A program made the translations under genes and the position numbers. A DNA stretch of 13,730 nucleotides, from NCBI GenBank assembly GCA_937916185.1, contig CALGGD010000160.1, positions 1 through 13,730 on the forward strand, read 5' to 3'. The notes beneath the pieces are model-generated. The model was not told where the DNA came from, did not search any database, and saw nothing but the letters and a program-made list of their open reading frames with translations. Source of the DNA: an uncultured Oxalobacter sp. (GTDB taxonomy: Bacteria > Pseudomonadota > Gammaproteobacteria > Burkholderiales > Burkholderiaceae_D). Shown here piece by piece: positions 1 through 6,303 of the stretch (the first letter of the stretch is position 1; each line of letters begins with the position of its first letter).

Positions 1-780
1 GCTATGCCCGCCACGATGACTGCCTCCAAACATTCCGCCGTGGGATTCCTTCCGATGGTCGCCGCTGTCACGGCTGCCACCGAAAAGCCCGCCTCGCCGG
101 TTGTTTTCGCTGCGGTTGCTGCCATCAAAGATTCCGCCTTGATGACGCTCTTCGATCCGTCTGTTGCCGAAAGTGCCTTCTGTACGCTGGCTTCCATGGT
201 CACGGCTGTTTCCACCGAAAAGTCCGCCCCGCCGGTTGCCTGTTTCTTGCCCTATGCGGCTGTTATCCCGGTTTCCGCCAAAGAAGCCGCCATGCCGTTC
301 ACCTTGGGAACCTGTTTCCATCTGTGGATGTCCAGGGGTTCCCCGGTGGTCTGGTCTGCCGACCATGCCATCATGGGAGGATCCGCCGAATCTTCCCTGA
401 TGCCCTTCATACCTGCCGTTTCTGTCTGGTCTGCCGATCATACCACCAGGACCATTGCGGTTTTCCATGCCCGGATGTCCCATCCGGTCATAAGGCCCAT
501 CAGGGAGTCCCCTCCTGCCTTGTGGCCCATCATAGCCATAACCGCCTCTTGGTCCAGGGGGAGGACGTCTGTAACCAGGACGGGGTGGCGGCGGGGTTCT
601 GTAACCGCCGTAGGCATAACTGTCGTAGTAGCCATAATCACCACCGTCGTCTCCCAGCATGTCATTGACATCCTGAATGATCTGGACGGTTTCCAAGACT
701 GCATCAATGACTCCAGTCTGGGCATAAGAGGGTACGCTGATTGCAAAAGCACTTAACAGGGCAATGGTTTGTTTTTTCAT
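1..780 (-). CDS. Secreted Gly/Arg/His-rich low-complexity protein (3' end outside window)
   Basis: An open frame runs from an ATG at 780 down to base 1 without a stop, giving 260 residues and continuing past the window edge. The N-terminus (MKKQTIALLS..., ending SYAQ near residue 21) is a Sec signal peptide, so the product is probably periplasmic, outer-surface or secreted. Residues 22-45 look like a short amphipathic helix. The rest is low-complexity: Tyr/Gly-rich at 46-60, Pro-rich at 61-78, then Gly/Arg/Asn/His-rich. A GG-[FLIM]-F-[GD]-G motif recurs at about residues 164, 185, 216, 230 and 248, and an IGRPD/VGRPD pair lies near 116 and 141. A GGAAG ribosome site (785-789) sits 4 bases upstream of the ATG. 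I recognise no catalytic domain and the function is unknown. The plus-strand open frame over the same bases is a shadow with no signal peptide or ribosome site. Confidence 0.72.
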   Translation of the reverse strand, partial: MKKQTIALLSAFAISVPSYAQTGVIDAVLETVQIIQDVNDMLGDDGGDYGYYDSYAYGGYRTPPPPRPGYRRPPPGPRGGYGYDGPQGRRGLPDGPYDRMGHPGMENRNGPGGMIGRPDRNGRYEGHQGRFGGSSHDGMVGRPDHRGTPGHPQMETGSQGERHGGFFGGNRDNSRIGQETGNRRGGLFGGNSRDHGSQRTEGTFGNRRIEERHQGGIFDGSNRSENNRRGGLFGGSRDSGDHRKESHGGMFGGSHRGGHS

Positions 781-864
781 TTGTCTTCCAGAAGATTGAT
801 TGTCCAAATGAAGCATAACTTAGTCAGTCAGAGCCAGTGCAGATATCTGCCTGCTGATAAAAGC

Positions 865-870
865 ATTATA
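865..870 (-). promoter_or_regulatory. Probable -10 box for the Gly-rich secreted protein gene
   Basis: A perfect TATAAT reads on the minus strand here, about 85 bases upstream of the ATG at 780. No good -35 hexamer sits at 16-18 bases (the nearest, TTATGC, is about 19 away), so only the -10 box is supported. Confidence 0.4.
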
Positions 871-954
871 GCGGTATGGCCAGAATAAGGCATAAAACGG
901 TTGTATCCATTATTTTTTACGGATGAAATCCATGGCTGTCCGATGTTGAAAATG

Positions 955-981
955 AAAGTCCCGCTTTTTTTGCGGGACTTT
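955..981 (-). terminator. Intrinsic terminator after the His-rich protein gene
   Basis: Ten perfect pairs, AAAGTCCCGC with GCGGGACTTT, close a 7-base loop. The hairpin lies 36 bases past the stop of the minus-strand gene ending at 1018. On the minus strand the stem is followed by TTTCATTTTC. The symmetric A/T flanks mean it could act on both strands. Confidence 0.75.
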
Positions 982-1017
982 TCAAAGGAGAGTAGTTTGG
1001 CAATGTTCCGTTTTCTG

Positions 1018-1281
1018 TCAGTTTGCGAGGATGACCGCTGCGGTGACAATGGCTCCTCCAACAATAACGGCTTCGGCTACACCGCCGCCGTGATAGTGTT
1101 CATGGTATTCCACATGATGGCGCGGTGGCGGTGGCATATGTGGATGTCCATGATGTGGACCGTGATACCTCATTTCATGGTGGGGTTGATGACCACGAGC
1201 ATGCTGAGGACCATGGAAATCATGGGCGAATGGCGCAGACATGACTGCCATTCCCAGTAATGCGGCAATCAGTTTTTTCAT
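1018..1281 (-). CDS. Small histidine-rich secreted protein
   Basis: 87 residues. The N-terminus (MKKLIAALLG..., cleavage near AFA-H20) is a signal peptide. Residues 20-64 contain 16 histidines mixed with Gly, Pro and aromatics, including HH pairs and HxH spacings. Residues 65-87 are a Gly/Ala/Val-rich hydrophobic stretch (GGGVAEAVIVGGAIV...), resembling a glycine-zipper or single membrane segment. Histidine-rich exported proteins often bind Ni, Zn or Cu, so metal binding or buffering in the periplasm is a reasonable inference, but no family is recognised. A strong AGGAGG (1287-1292) lies 5 bases from the ATG. The gene has its own terminator downstream (955-981) and is divergent from the lipoprotein gene at 1514. 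Like the next gene on its strand it is secreted and low-complexity, but the two are separated by 237 bases and a terminator. Confidence 0.75.
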   Translation of the reverse strand: MKKLIAALLGMAVMSAPFAHDFHGPQHARGHQPHHEMRYHGPHHGHPHMPPPPRHHVEYHEHYHGGGVAEAVIVGGAIVTAAVILAN

Positions 1282-1461
1282 GGTAGCCTCCTGTTTTCAA
1301 TTGAGCTTGGTGTTTTCTTTTCAACTGTTGGAACCATCTTATCGGCTTGCTGAAGAAAAATCATGCAACTGTTTCAGTGTTTTACTTTTTTTACATTTGG
1401 ATACAGGAAGTCCTGTCATGAAGTGGGCTTTCATCGTTTTACGTTTTTGGAATAGCGGCTG

Positions 1462-1467
1462 TATAAT
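1462..1467 (+). promoter_or_regulatory. Probable -10 box for the OB-fold lipoprotein gene
   Basis: A perfect TATAAT lies 46 bases upstream of the ATG at 1514. A poor TTTACG about 18 bases upstream may serve as the -35 box. No gene crosses this divergent intergenic region. Confidence 0.45.
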
Positions 1468-1513
1468 GACCAGCAGAAGGCGTTTGGTTCTGATGTATGA
1501 AGATGGGAAAATC

Positions 1514-1927
1514 ATGAAAAAACTGTTGGCTTATGCAGCGGTTTCCTCCTTGGCGCTCATATTGGTTGCATGTGGGGGAGGGAAAAAAACCGAGATTGTC
1601 AAAACAACACCTGAGGAAATCCTGAAGACCTATCAGGCAGGGGCTTCTGCGGGAGATAAGAAATTCAAGGGTGTCAAAGTCGAAGTCACTGGCACAGTCG
1701 GGGAAACCGATCAGGATCTGAATGGCGTGCCGTTCATGACGTTTGCATTGGACAACGAAGTCCTGCCGGTTTTCAATTTCAAGAAAGAACTGGCCAAGTC
1801 GGTTGCTTCACTGAAAGCAGGGGACAAAGTGACATTGGTCTGTGTCGGAGCCGGTGAACTGGTCAGGACCCCGACCTTCAAGGACTGCGAATTTGCAATC
1901 AATGTGCCGGCAGGTGGTAAGAAATGA
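1514..1927 (+). CDS. Lipoprotein with tRNA_anti-like OB-fold domain
   Basis: 137 residues from the ATG at 1514. The signal peptide ends in a lipobox (LVAC, acylated Cys at residue 20), followed by GGG, so this is a membrane-anchored lipoprotein. Residues ~35-130 match what I know of the tRNA_anti-like OB-fold family (PF12869): an EEILKTYQAGASAGDKKFKG helix leading into the first strand, VEVTGTVGE, then LKAGDKVTLVCVG and a closing KDCEF. Proteins of this family are often small periplasmic lipoproteins of unknown role; a binding function is assumed from the fold. The frame is open upstream to 1241 and an earlier in-frame ATG lies at 1493. The 1514 start is preferred because the lipoprotein signal begins there, although its Shine-Dalgarno site (GATGGGA) is weak. 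The gene is monocistronic, with a terminator at 1955-1982. Confidence 0.8.
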   Translation: MKKLLAYAAVSSLALILVACGGGKKTEIVKTTPEEILKTYQAGASAGDKKFKGVKVEVTGTVGETDQDLNGVPFMTFALDNEVLPVFNFKKELAKSVASLKAGDKVTLVCVGAGELVRTPTFKDCEFAINVPAGGKK

Positions 1928-1954
1928 CGGGGTTTTACGGCAGCTATTGATAAA

Positions 1955-1982
1955 AAAGGCGGAATCAAACGGTTCCGCCTTT
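1955..1982 (+). terminator. Intrinsic terminator after the OB-fold lipoprotein
   Basis: A 12-pair stem, AAAGGCGGAATC with GGTTCCGCCTTT (one T-G wobble), closes an AAAC loop 27 bases after the stop codon. The tract after the stem is short. Confidence 0.8.
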
Positions 1983-2542
1983 CAATTTGAAATCATCGGG
2001 ATAAATATGACGGGGAAGTCATCTTTCTGCTGTTGTCCGCACTGATGGGGAACAGTGTTTGTCTGGACAACTGCAGAATAGACTCCTGTCAGAGACAGTG
2101 CCGGACTTTCCCGACGGTCAATCGATTCACATGATAGGATGGTTGGGGTTTCCATCCTGATGGGGCATGCATCGACTGCAGAAGTTACACGCCACTTCCT
2201 GCTGGGCGTATGTCTTGTGCTGTTCAGCCAAAACAGATTTTGATTGGTCTTTCAGGCAAACCACCTGTGGAAGCCATTATATATGAGCATCTGAAAAAAA
2301 CTGTTGTTTTTTGTGATACTGTCCCCTTTTTTTGCAAAAAATGCCCATTGTCTTTTTACCCTGTCCCTTTTTGTATAGAAAATAATCAGGCAGGTGGTAT
2401 GGCGGTGCGGTTCCTGTTGTGACATGGTGTTTCCACAGATTGAAAAAGTCCTGTTTACCGTCCAGGGTATCATCTCTTGATACATAATAGGGACAGAGTA
2501 ATGGGTTTGATAATGATGCTGTTTTTTGCATTGCCCTGAAAA
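1983..2542. other. Long intergenic stretch with no recognisable gene
   Basis: About 560 bases with no frame that has a plausible start, ribosome site or recognisable product. The short frames here (for example plus 2210-2422) have no family resemblance. Structure seen: a 7-pair hairpin at 2136-2158 (AGGATGG / CCATCCT), homopolymer A and T runs at 2290-2370, and a 7-mer CTGTCCC at 2319-2325 and 2361-2367 with its inverse GGGACAG at 2490-2496. This may be a decayed element or simply spacer. Confidence 0.45.
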
Positions 2543-2562
2543 TGGCATGTAATATCATGCCA
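2543..2562. promoter_or_regulatory. Palindrome overlapping a possible -10 box before the HD gene
   Basis: A perfect 7-base inverted repeat, TGGCATG and CATGCCA, flanks TAATAT. The centre could be a -10 box, with TTGCAT (2526-2531) 18 bases upstream as the -35. The ATG of the HD-domain gene is 29 bases downstream. The layout suits a dimeric repressor operator, but no regulator is identified. Confidence 0.35.
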
Positions 2563-2591
2563 AGATACTTGGTTGATTCTGAAGGCGATTT

Positions 2592-3077
2592 ATGGAAGAG
2601 ACGCTGGAACAGTGGGTCAGGTCGAGGTTTGCAGACCGGAAAGACCATGCAGGGAAACCGTATTATGGACATTGCGATTTTGTGGCGAATTTTGCATGTC
2701 AGTATGCCCGGGCGTTGGGATTGTCGGACCGTGATGTTGATACGGTCTATCAAGCGGGATTGTGCCATGACCTGCTTGAGGATACCGATGTGACAGAGGT
2801 TGAGCTTTTGTCGAGGACATCGCAGGATGTCGTGAAGCTGGTGAAGGTCCTGACACATCTGTCAACGGATTCTTATGAGGATTATTTTGAAAAGATTCTA
2901 CCGAACCGCTTGGCGGTTATCGTCAAGCTGGCGGATACGACCCATAATGCCATGGTGACCCGGTTCGATGAGACTGAACGTACGGAAGCCCTGAAGGACG
3001 GGTGCCTGGCCTATTCCAGGCGTCTGTTGCGTCTGCAACACCGGATTATGACATGGTATGGAGGGGATATTTCCTGA
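2592..3077 (+). CDS. Stand-alone HD-domain (p)ppGpp-hydrolase-like protein
   Basis: 161 residues. It matches the HD hydrolase half of RelA/SpoT proteins and nothing else, like small alarmone hydrolases (Mesh1 type). Conserved metal and catalytic positions are visible: H27 (in YYGHCDFVA), H59-D60 and E63-D64 (HDLLED), D115 and N119 (KLADTTHN). An N-terminal RKDHAGKPY segment matches the family's substrate-side loop. No synthetase, TGS or ACT domain is present and the frame closes normally, so the short length is natural. The likely role is removal of the 3'-pyrophosphate from (p)ppGpp, or hydrolysis of a related nucleotide, in the cytoplasm. Substrate cannot be fixed from sequence; other HD phosphohydrolases remain possible. 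GAAGG at 2581-2585 is a ribosome site 6 bases before the ATG. The next gene starts 133 bases downstream and is unrelated in type. Confidence 0.82.
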   Translation: MEETLEQWVRSRFADRKDHAGKPYYGHCDFVANFACQYARALGLSDRDVDTVYQAGLCHDLLEDTDVTEVELLSRTSQDVVKLVKVLTHLSTDSYEDYFEKILPNRLAVIVKLADTTHNAMVTRFDETERTEALKDGCLAYSRRLLRLQHRIMTWYGGDIS

Positions 3078-3104
3078 CAGGCTGTTGAGAGGCGGAGCTG
3101 GCGA

Positions 3105-3134
3105 TTCTTGTTTTTCAAGGGCTTCAGGTAGAAT
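3105..3134 (+). promoter_or_regulatory. Possible promoter for the lipoprotein pair
   Basis: TTCTTG (3105-3110) and TAGAAT (3129-3134) are 18 bases apart and lie about 75 bases upstream of the first lipoprotein ATG. Both hexamers are imperfect, so this is only a candidate. Confidence 0.3.
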
Positions 3135-3210
3135 ACGGTCTTGTCATTACGTATCATTTGACAGCAGCCTGCGATGGTTGGCGGTTTATGGCAGCTGTCT
3201 GTCTCGGTTT

Positions 3211-4200
3211 ATGGCTATGGATTTTGGAAAGATTTCGCTTTGTGCTGGTGTTTCCCTGCTGGCGGCTGCATTGGCCGGTTGCGGTGGTCAGAAGAGTACA
3301 TCCCAGGGTGGCAGCGGTTCTGGGAAGACGTTGACATCTCAAGACCTGATGATTATCGGGGATAAGGTCCTGAAAGATACTTATCAGAAATTCGATGTCA
3401 AACGGCGTTGTTGGGTGACTGAGAATGCGGATAATGTCAGCTTCTGCATGAAGCAGGCTTCCATCAATGTTGTGACGGACAACAGTGGACAGACCATCTA
3501 TCTGCTGGCGACAGGCGGTGTCCTGCACCGTCAGGACAATGCGCCCGGCATTGCCGGCATGTTTGTCATCAAACCTGAAAACGGTGGATACCGGGTATTG
3601 GCGCAGTCCACACATACGGAGACTGGCATGGCGTCCGGTGTGCCGGAAGGCAGGTTTCTCCAGTTGGGGCCGTCTGTGGGTGGTTGGGTGTTCACGAGCC
3701 CTGAAATCGCCGGTAATCCAGACCGTGCATGGCATCTTTTCGGATTGGGCAAGGATACAGTCCAGGATCTTGGTATTCTGAAGTTCCATTACCGCAAGGG
3801 GATGTTCGCGCTTCCCAGACATGCTGAAATCAATCTTGAGACGGATGCTTCAGATAACAGGGAAACGTATTATCCATTGAATGTGACGATTGGCAGTACC
3901 CGGGCGGGCAAGGCATTGATACAGAAGAAATATATTGTGGCATTCGATGCGGGAGCAGGGCAGTATGTCCCTCCGAGGGACTGGCCGGCTGAAAGAAAAC
4001 CGGTTGAATCCCCTGTCCAGAACGGTCAGCCGTCATCATCTTCTTCCCAGGCATCTGAGCCAGTGGCGGCATCAGAGCCTGCTGAACAGAAGACGGTGGA
4101 TGTCAAACCGGCGGAAATCAAGAAGCCTGTTCAGAAACCGGTTGAGCTGAAAAAGGTCGCAGAGCCAGAGAAGCAGCAGGAGAAAGACATCGGCAAATGA
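3211..4200 (+). CDS. Lipoprotein of unknown function with Pro/Lys/Glu tail (paralogue 1)
   Basis: 329 residues from the ATG at 3211 (a second in-frame ATG is at 3217). The signal peptide ends in a lipobox LAGC with the acylated Cys at 24, then a Gly/Ser linker. The body (~40-258) is shared with the next gene: LTSQDLMIIGDKVLKDTYQK, a Cys pair C67/C79 that may form a disulphide, a YLLATG strand, GMFVIKPENGGY, and QYVPPRDWP at the end. Residues 259-329 are an unstructured tail rich in Ser, Pro, Lys and Glu (repeated KPVE/KPAE) that the paralogue lacks; such tails may span the periplasm or contact the cell wall. I do not recognise the family. The frame is open further upstream to 3058, but only the 3211/3217 starts give a lipoprotein signal. 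The Shine-Dalgarno site is weak. It is probably co-transcribed with the paralogue 43 bases downstream. Confidence 0.75.
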   Translation: MAMDFGKISLCAGVSLLAAALAGCGGQKSTSQGGSGSGKTLTSQDLMIIGDKVLKDTYQKFDVKRRCWVTENADNVSFCMKQASINVVTDNSGQTIYLLATGGVLHRQDNAPGIAGMFVIKPENGGYRVLAQSTHTETGMASGVPEGRFLQLGPSVGGWVFTSPEIAGNPDRAWHLFGLGKDTVQDLGILKFHYRKGMFALPRHAEINLETDASDNRETYYPLNVTIGSTRAGKALIQKKYIVAFDAGAGQYVPPRDWPAERKPVESPVQNGQPSSSSSQASEPVAASEPAEQKTVDVKPAEIKKPVQKPVELKKVAEPEKQQEKDIGK

Positions 4201-4243
4201 GGGAAGCCCTGCATTGCCAGATGGCAGATAGGAGTCATAAGAC

Positions 4244-5046
4244 ATGAAGAACAAACATATTCTTGGATGGGCGGCTGTTCCTGTTTTGGCATTGGTTTTG
4301 GCAGGCTGCGGTCAGAAGGATGAAAAGCCTGCGGAACCGAAACCCCAAGGTGCCAAGCTGTCCAAGCAGGAACTGTCGGATCTGGGGGCAAAAGTCCTGA
4401 AGAACACCTACAAGAAATATGATGACAAGAAGGCCTGCTGGCTCGCTCAGGGGGCAGATAATAAGACCAGCTACTGCATGAAGGTTGCTTCCGTCGAATC
4501 GGTGATGACCGATGAAGGGGAAAAGGTCTATCTGCTGGCGACCGGTGAGAAAGTGGATGGTGAGAAGGCTGAAAAGGCATGGTCGGTATGTTTGCCGTCA
4601 AGCCCGAAAACGGTGAATATAAAGTCATCGCCCAGGCTCAGCAGGCAGAGGTTCCGGATGATACGCCAGAGGGGGCGTTTGTCCAATTGGGCAAGAATGT
4701 CTATGGTTGGAAGATTGAGAAGAATGCTTCTGAACAGGGACAGAATATCGGCGGTGTGGCTTTCTATGGTGTCCAGAATGACCAGGTCAAGGATATGGGC
4801 AGTGTGCAGACTGTCTATGATGATACGGCTGCCGCTGAGCCTGATGCCAAGGTGAACCGGATCACCAAGCTTGAAGGCAAGGTTGAGGTCGATAAGACCG
4901 ATGAGAATGCAGAACATTATCCATTGACCGTGACGGTCAGCGGGGAAATGGATGGCAAGAAACTCTCACCCAGGAAATATGCTATCCAGTTCAGCGCCCA
5001 GCAGGGGCAATATGTTCCACCAAAGGATTACCCGATTGTTGAGTAA
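4244..5046 (+). pseudogene. Lipoprotein paralogue 2, split by a one-base deletion
   Basis: Starts at 4244 behind AGGAG (4230-4234). The signal peptide has lipobox LAGC with Cys at 22. Residues 40-112 match paralogue 1 closely (KVLKNTYKKYD, C65/C78, YLLATGEK). At codon 112 (GCA, 4577-4579) similarity leaves this frame and resumes at once in the -1 frame at ATG 4579 (MVGMFAVKPENGEYK... to QYVPPKDYPIVE), ending at 5046. Paralogue 1 has GIAGMFVIKPENGGY at the same point, so one base, probably an A in GGCAATGG, has been lost. Repaired, the protein would be about 267 residues. In the first frame the product runs on as unrelated sequence to 4855. No standard slippery heptamer is in frame here, so programmed shifting is unlikely. 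A sequencing error or a recent mutation fits. The conserved C-terminal part suggests any inactivation is recent. Confidence 0.8.
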
Positions 5047-5069
5047 AGCAACCGGTATCACAGGGCAAC

Positions 5070-5093
5070 GGAAGGACCATGCGTGGTCCTTTC
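5070..5093 (+). terminator. Intrinsic terminator between convergent genes
   Basis: Stem GGAAGGACCA with TGGTCCTTTC (8 perfect pairs AAGGACCA/TGGTCCTT plus a wobble and one more pair) closes loop TGCG, 23 bases after the lipoprotein stop. It is followed by CTGTTTT. It may also end the minus-strand transporter transcript, whose stop is at 5110, but the T tract on that strand is poor. Confidence 0.7.
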
Positions 5094-5109
5094 CTGTTTT
5101 CTGAAGGGT

Positions 5110-6084
5110 TCAGCCTCGCCCTTCCTTGAAGGCGGAATCGACTTTGCCAGCTTCAATCTGTTTCTGATGGAGCCAGAGCTGCCATGAATTGATGATGTTC
5201 TGCCAGATGACGTAGGAACCGATGCCGATTGCGGAGACCGGTGTCATATAGGTGTGGGCAAGCCAGATGGCAAAGACGGTGTTTTTCTGTCCCAGTGCCT
5301 GCCCGCCGGTGATCCGCATGTGCCATCGGTTACCAGCCAGTTTCCCGATACCGAACTGCAGGCAGCAGATGGCAAGTGCCACTGCAGCAATCCACAATTG
5401 CAGGACCAGGTTGTCTTGGTTATGGATGATGGTGGCGATGATCCGTCCCATCAGGATAGTGATGGTGACTGCCCACAGGTAAAAAGCCAGGTCAGGGAAT
5501 GCCGATATCCGGCTGTTCAGTCTTGGCAGGAACCGTCTGATCAGCATGGCTGCCAGGAAAGGGCAGATCAGCAACGGGAACACTTTCTGCATGATGGTCA
5601 GCACAGCGTACCCGTAACTGATTTCATTGCCCAGTGGATGGATGACGGGAAACAGGGCAGGGGCGGTGATGGCGCAGCCAATGTTGCTGATCAGGGTGAA
5701 GCTGGTCAGGGAGGCGGCACTGCCACCCAGTTTATCGGTGATGACAGCTGCTGATGTCGCTGTGGGTGCCATGACGCAGATGATGGCGCCTTCAGCAACC
5801 AGGACATTGAAACCGCGCAATGCATAATAGGCACCGATGGCGCCGGCAATCTGGATGCATAGCAGGATCAGGTGCAGGATGGTGATTCGGATGTCTGACA
5901 GTGTGACTTTGCAGAAGGTGACTGTCAGCATGGCGAAAATCAGGTAGGGCAGCAGACCGGAGAGATGTTGGAAAAAAGGGTATCCGATACCACCTGCCAC
6001 CATGGCGATGGGCAATGTCCAGTTCCTGAGGATTCGGATGGCAGACGGCAGCATTTTCAGTGGATGCCCCACCAATGCCGCCAT
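5110..6084 (-). CDS. BASS-family (bile acid:Na+ symporter-like) membrane transporter
   Basis: Up to 324 residues, almost entirely hydrophobic, with roughly nine to ten membrane segments (starting ~22-36, 45-60, 66-88, 95-115 and onward). Two broken-helix regions resemble the sodium-site crossover of the BASS/SBF family: MAPTATSAAVITDKLGG at ~105-121, and GGQALGQKNTVFAIWLA at ~260-276, which has the family's G-x-Q-N-S/T-like pattern. The fold suggests sodium-coupled uptake of an organic anion across the inner membrane; substrate unknown. Bacterial members include pantothenate- and keto-acid-type carriers as well as bile-acid types. Start choice is uncertain: ATG 6084 and ATG 6054 (MLPSAIRILRNW) both lack a good ribosome site, and the second fits the usual family N-terminus better. 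It is convergent with the lipoproteins and divergent from rhlE. The ~30 residues after the last segment are charged and cytoplasmic-like. Confidence 0.75.
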   Translation of the reverse strand: MAALVGHPLKMLPSAIRILRNWTLPIAMVAGGIGYPFFQHLSGLLPYLIFAMLTVTFCKVTLSDIRITILHLILLCIQIAGAIGAYYALRGFNVLVAEGAIICVMAPTATSAAVITDKLGGSAASLTSFTLISNIGCAITAPALFPVIHPLGNEISYGYAVLTIMQKVFPLLICPFLAAMLIRRFLPRLNSRISAFPDLAFYLWAVTITILMGRIIATIIHNQDNLVLQLWIAAVALAICCLQFGIGKLAGNRWHMRITGGQALGQKNTVFAIWLAHTYMTPVSAIGIGSYVIWQNIINSWQLWLHQKQIEAGKVDSAFKEGRG

Positions 6085-6138
6085 ATCTGAAAGGGGGATC
6101 GATATGGCAGCAGGGGCAATGGGTTTGGGGTGGCGCCT

Positions 6139-6144
6139 ATTATA
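6139..6144 (-). promoter_or_regulatory. Probable -10 box for the BASS transporter gene
   Basis: TATAAT reads on the minus strand, 54 bases upstream of the first possible ATG (6084). A weak TGACCG lies about 18 bases further upstream. The region also serves the divergent helicase gene, for which I see no clear promoter. Confidence 0.35.
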
Positions 6145-6303
6145 TACCCCAAGAAACGCTGCCGGTCATCAGGTCTGCTTGATGTACGGCAAGGCAGGTT
6201 GATATTGGATGTCGTACAATACAAAACTGGATTGTTATCTACTGTTTTTACGGTTGGATGGCAATGGTGGGTTTGTTTTGTTGGAAGTTATTGGTTGTCA
6301 GGT

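Noticed and set aside
438..752. 104-codon minus-strand frame inside the Gly-rich gene
   Set aside because: It is another frame of the same strand. I first suspected a frameshift near 555-560, but the C run has five bases and the frame from 780 stays open to base 1.
4..756. 250-codon open frame on the plus strand
   Set aside because: Shadow of the minus-strand Gly-rich secreted gene, which has a signal peptide and ribosome site; the plus frame has neither and is not recognisable.
2277..2858. 193-codon minus-strand frame
   Set aside because: Overlaps the HD-domain gene with its full catalytic motif set; no recognisable product or ribosome site.
4560..4590. Programmed -1 frameshifting in lipoprotein paralogue 2
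   Set aside because: No in-frame slippery heptamer of the X-XXY-YYZ type and no obvious downstream hairpin; a lost base explains it more simply.
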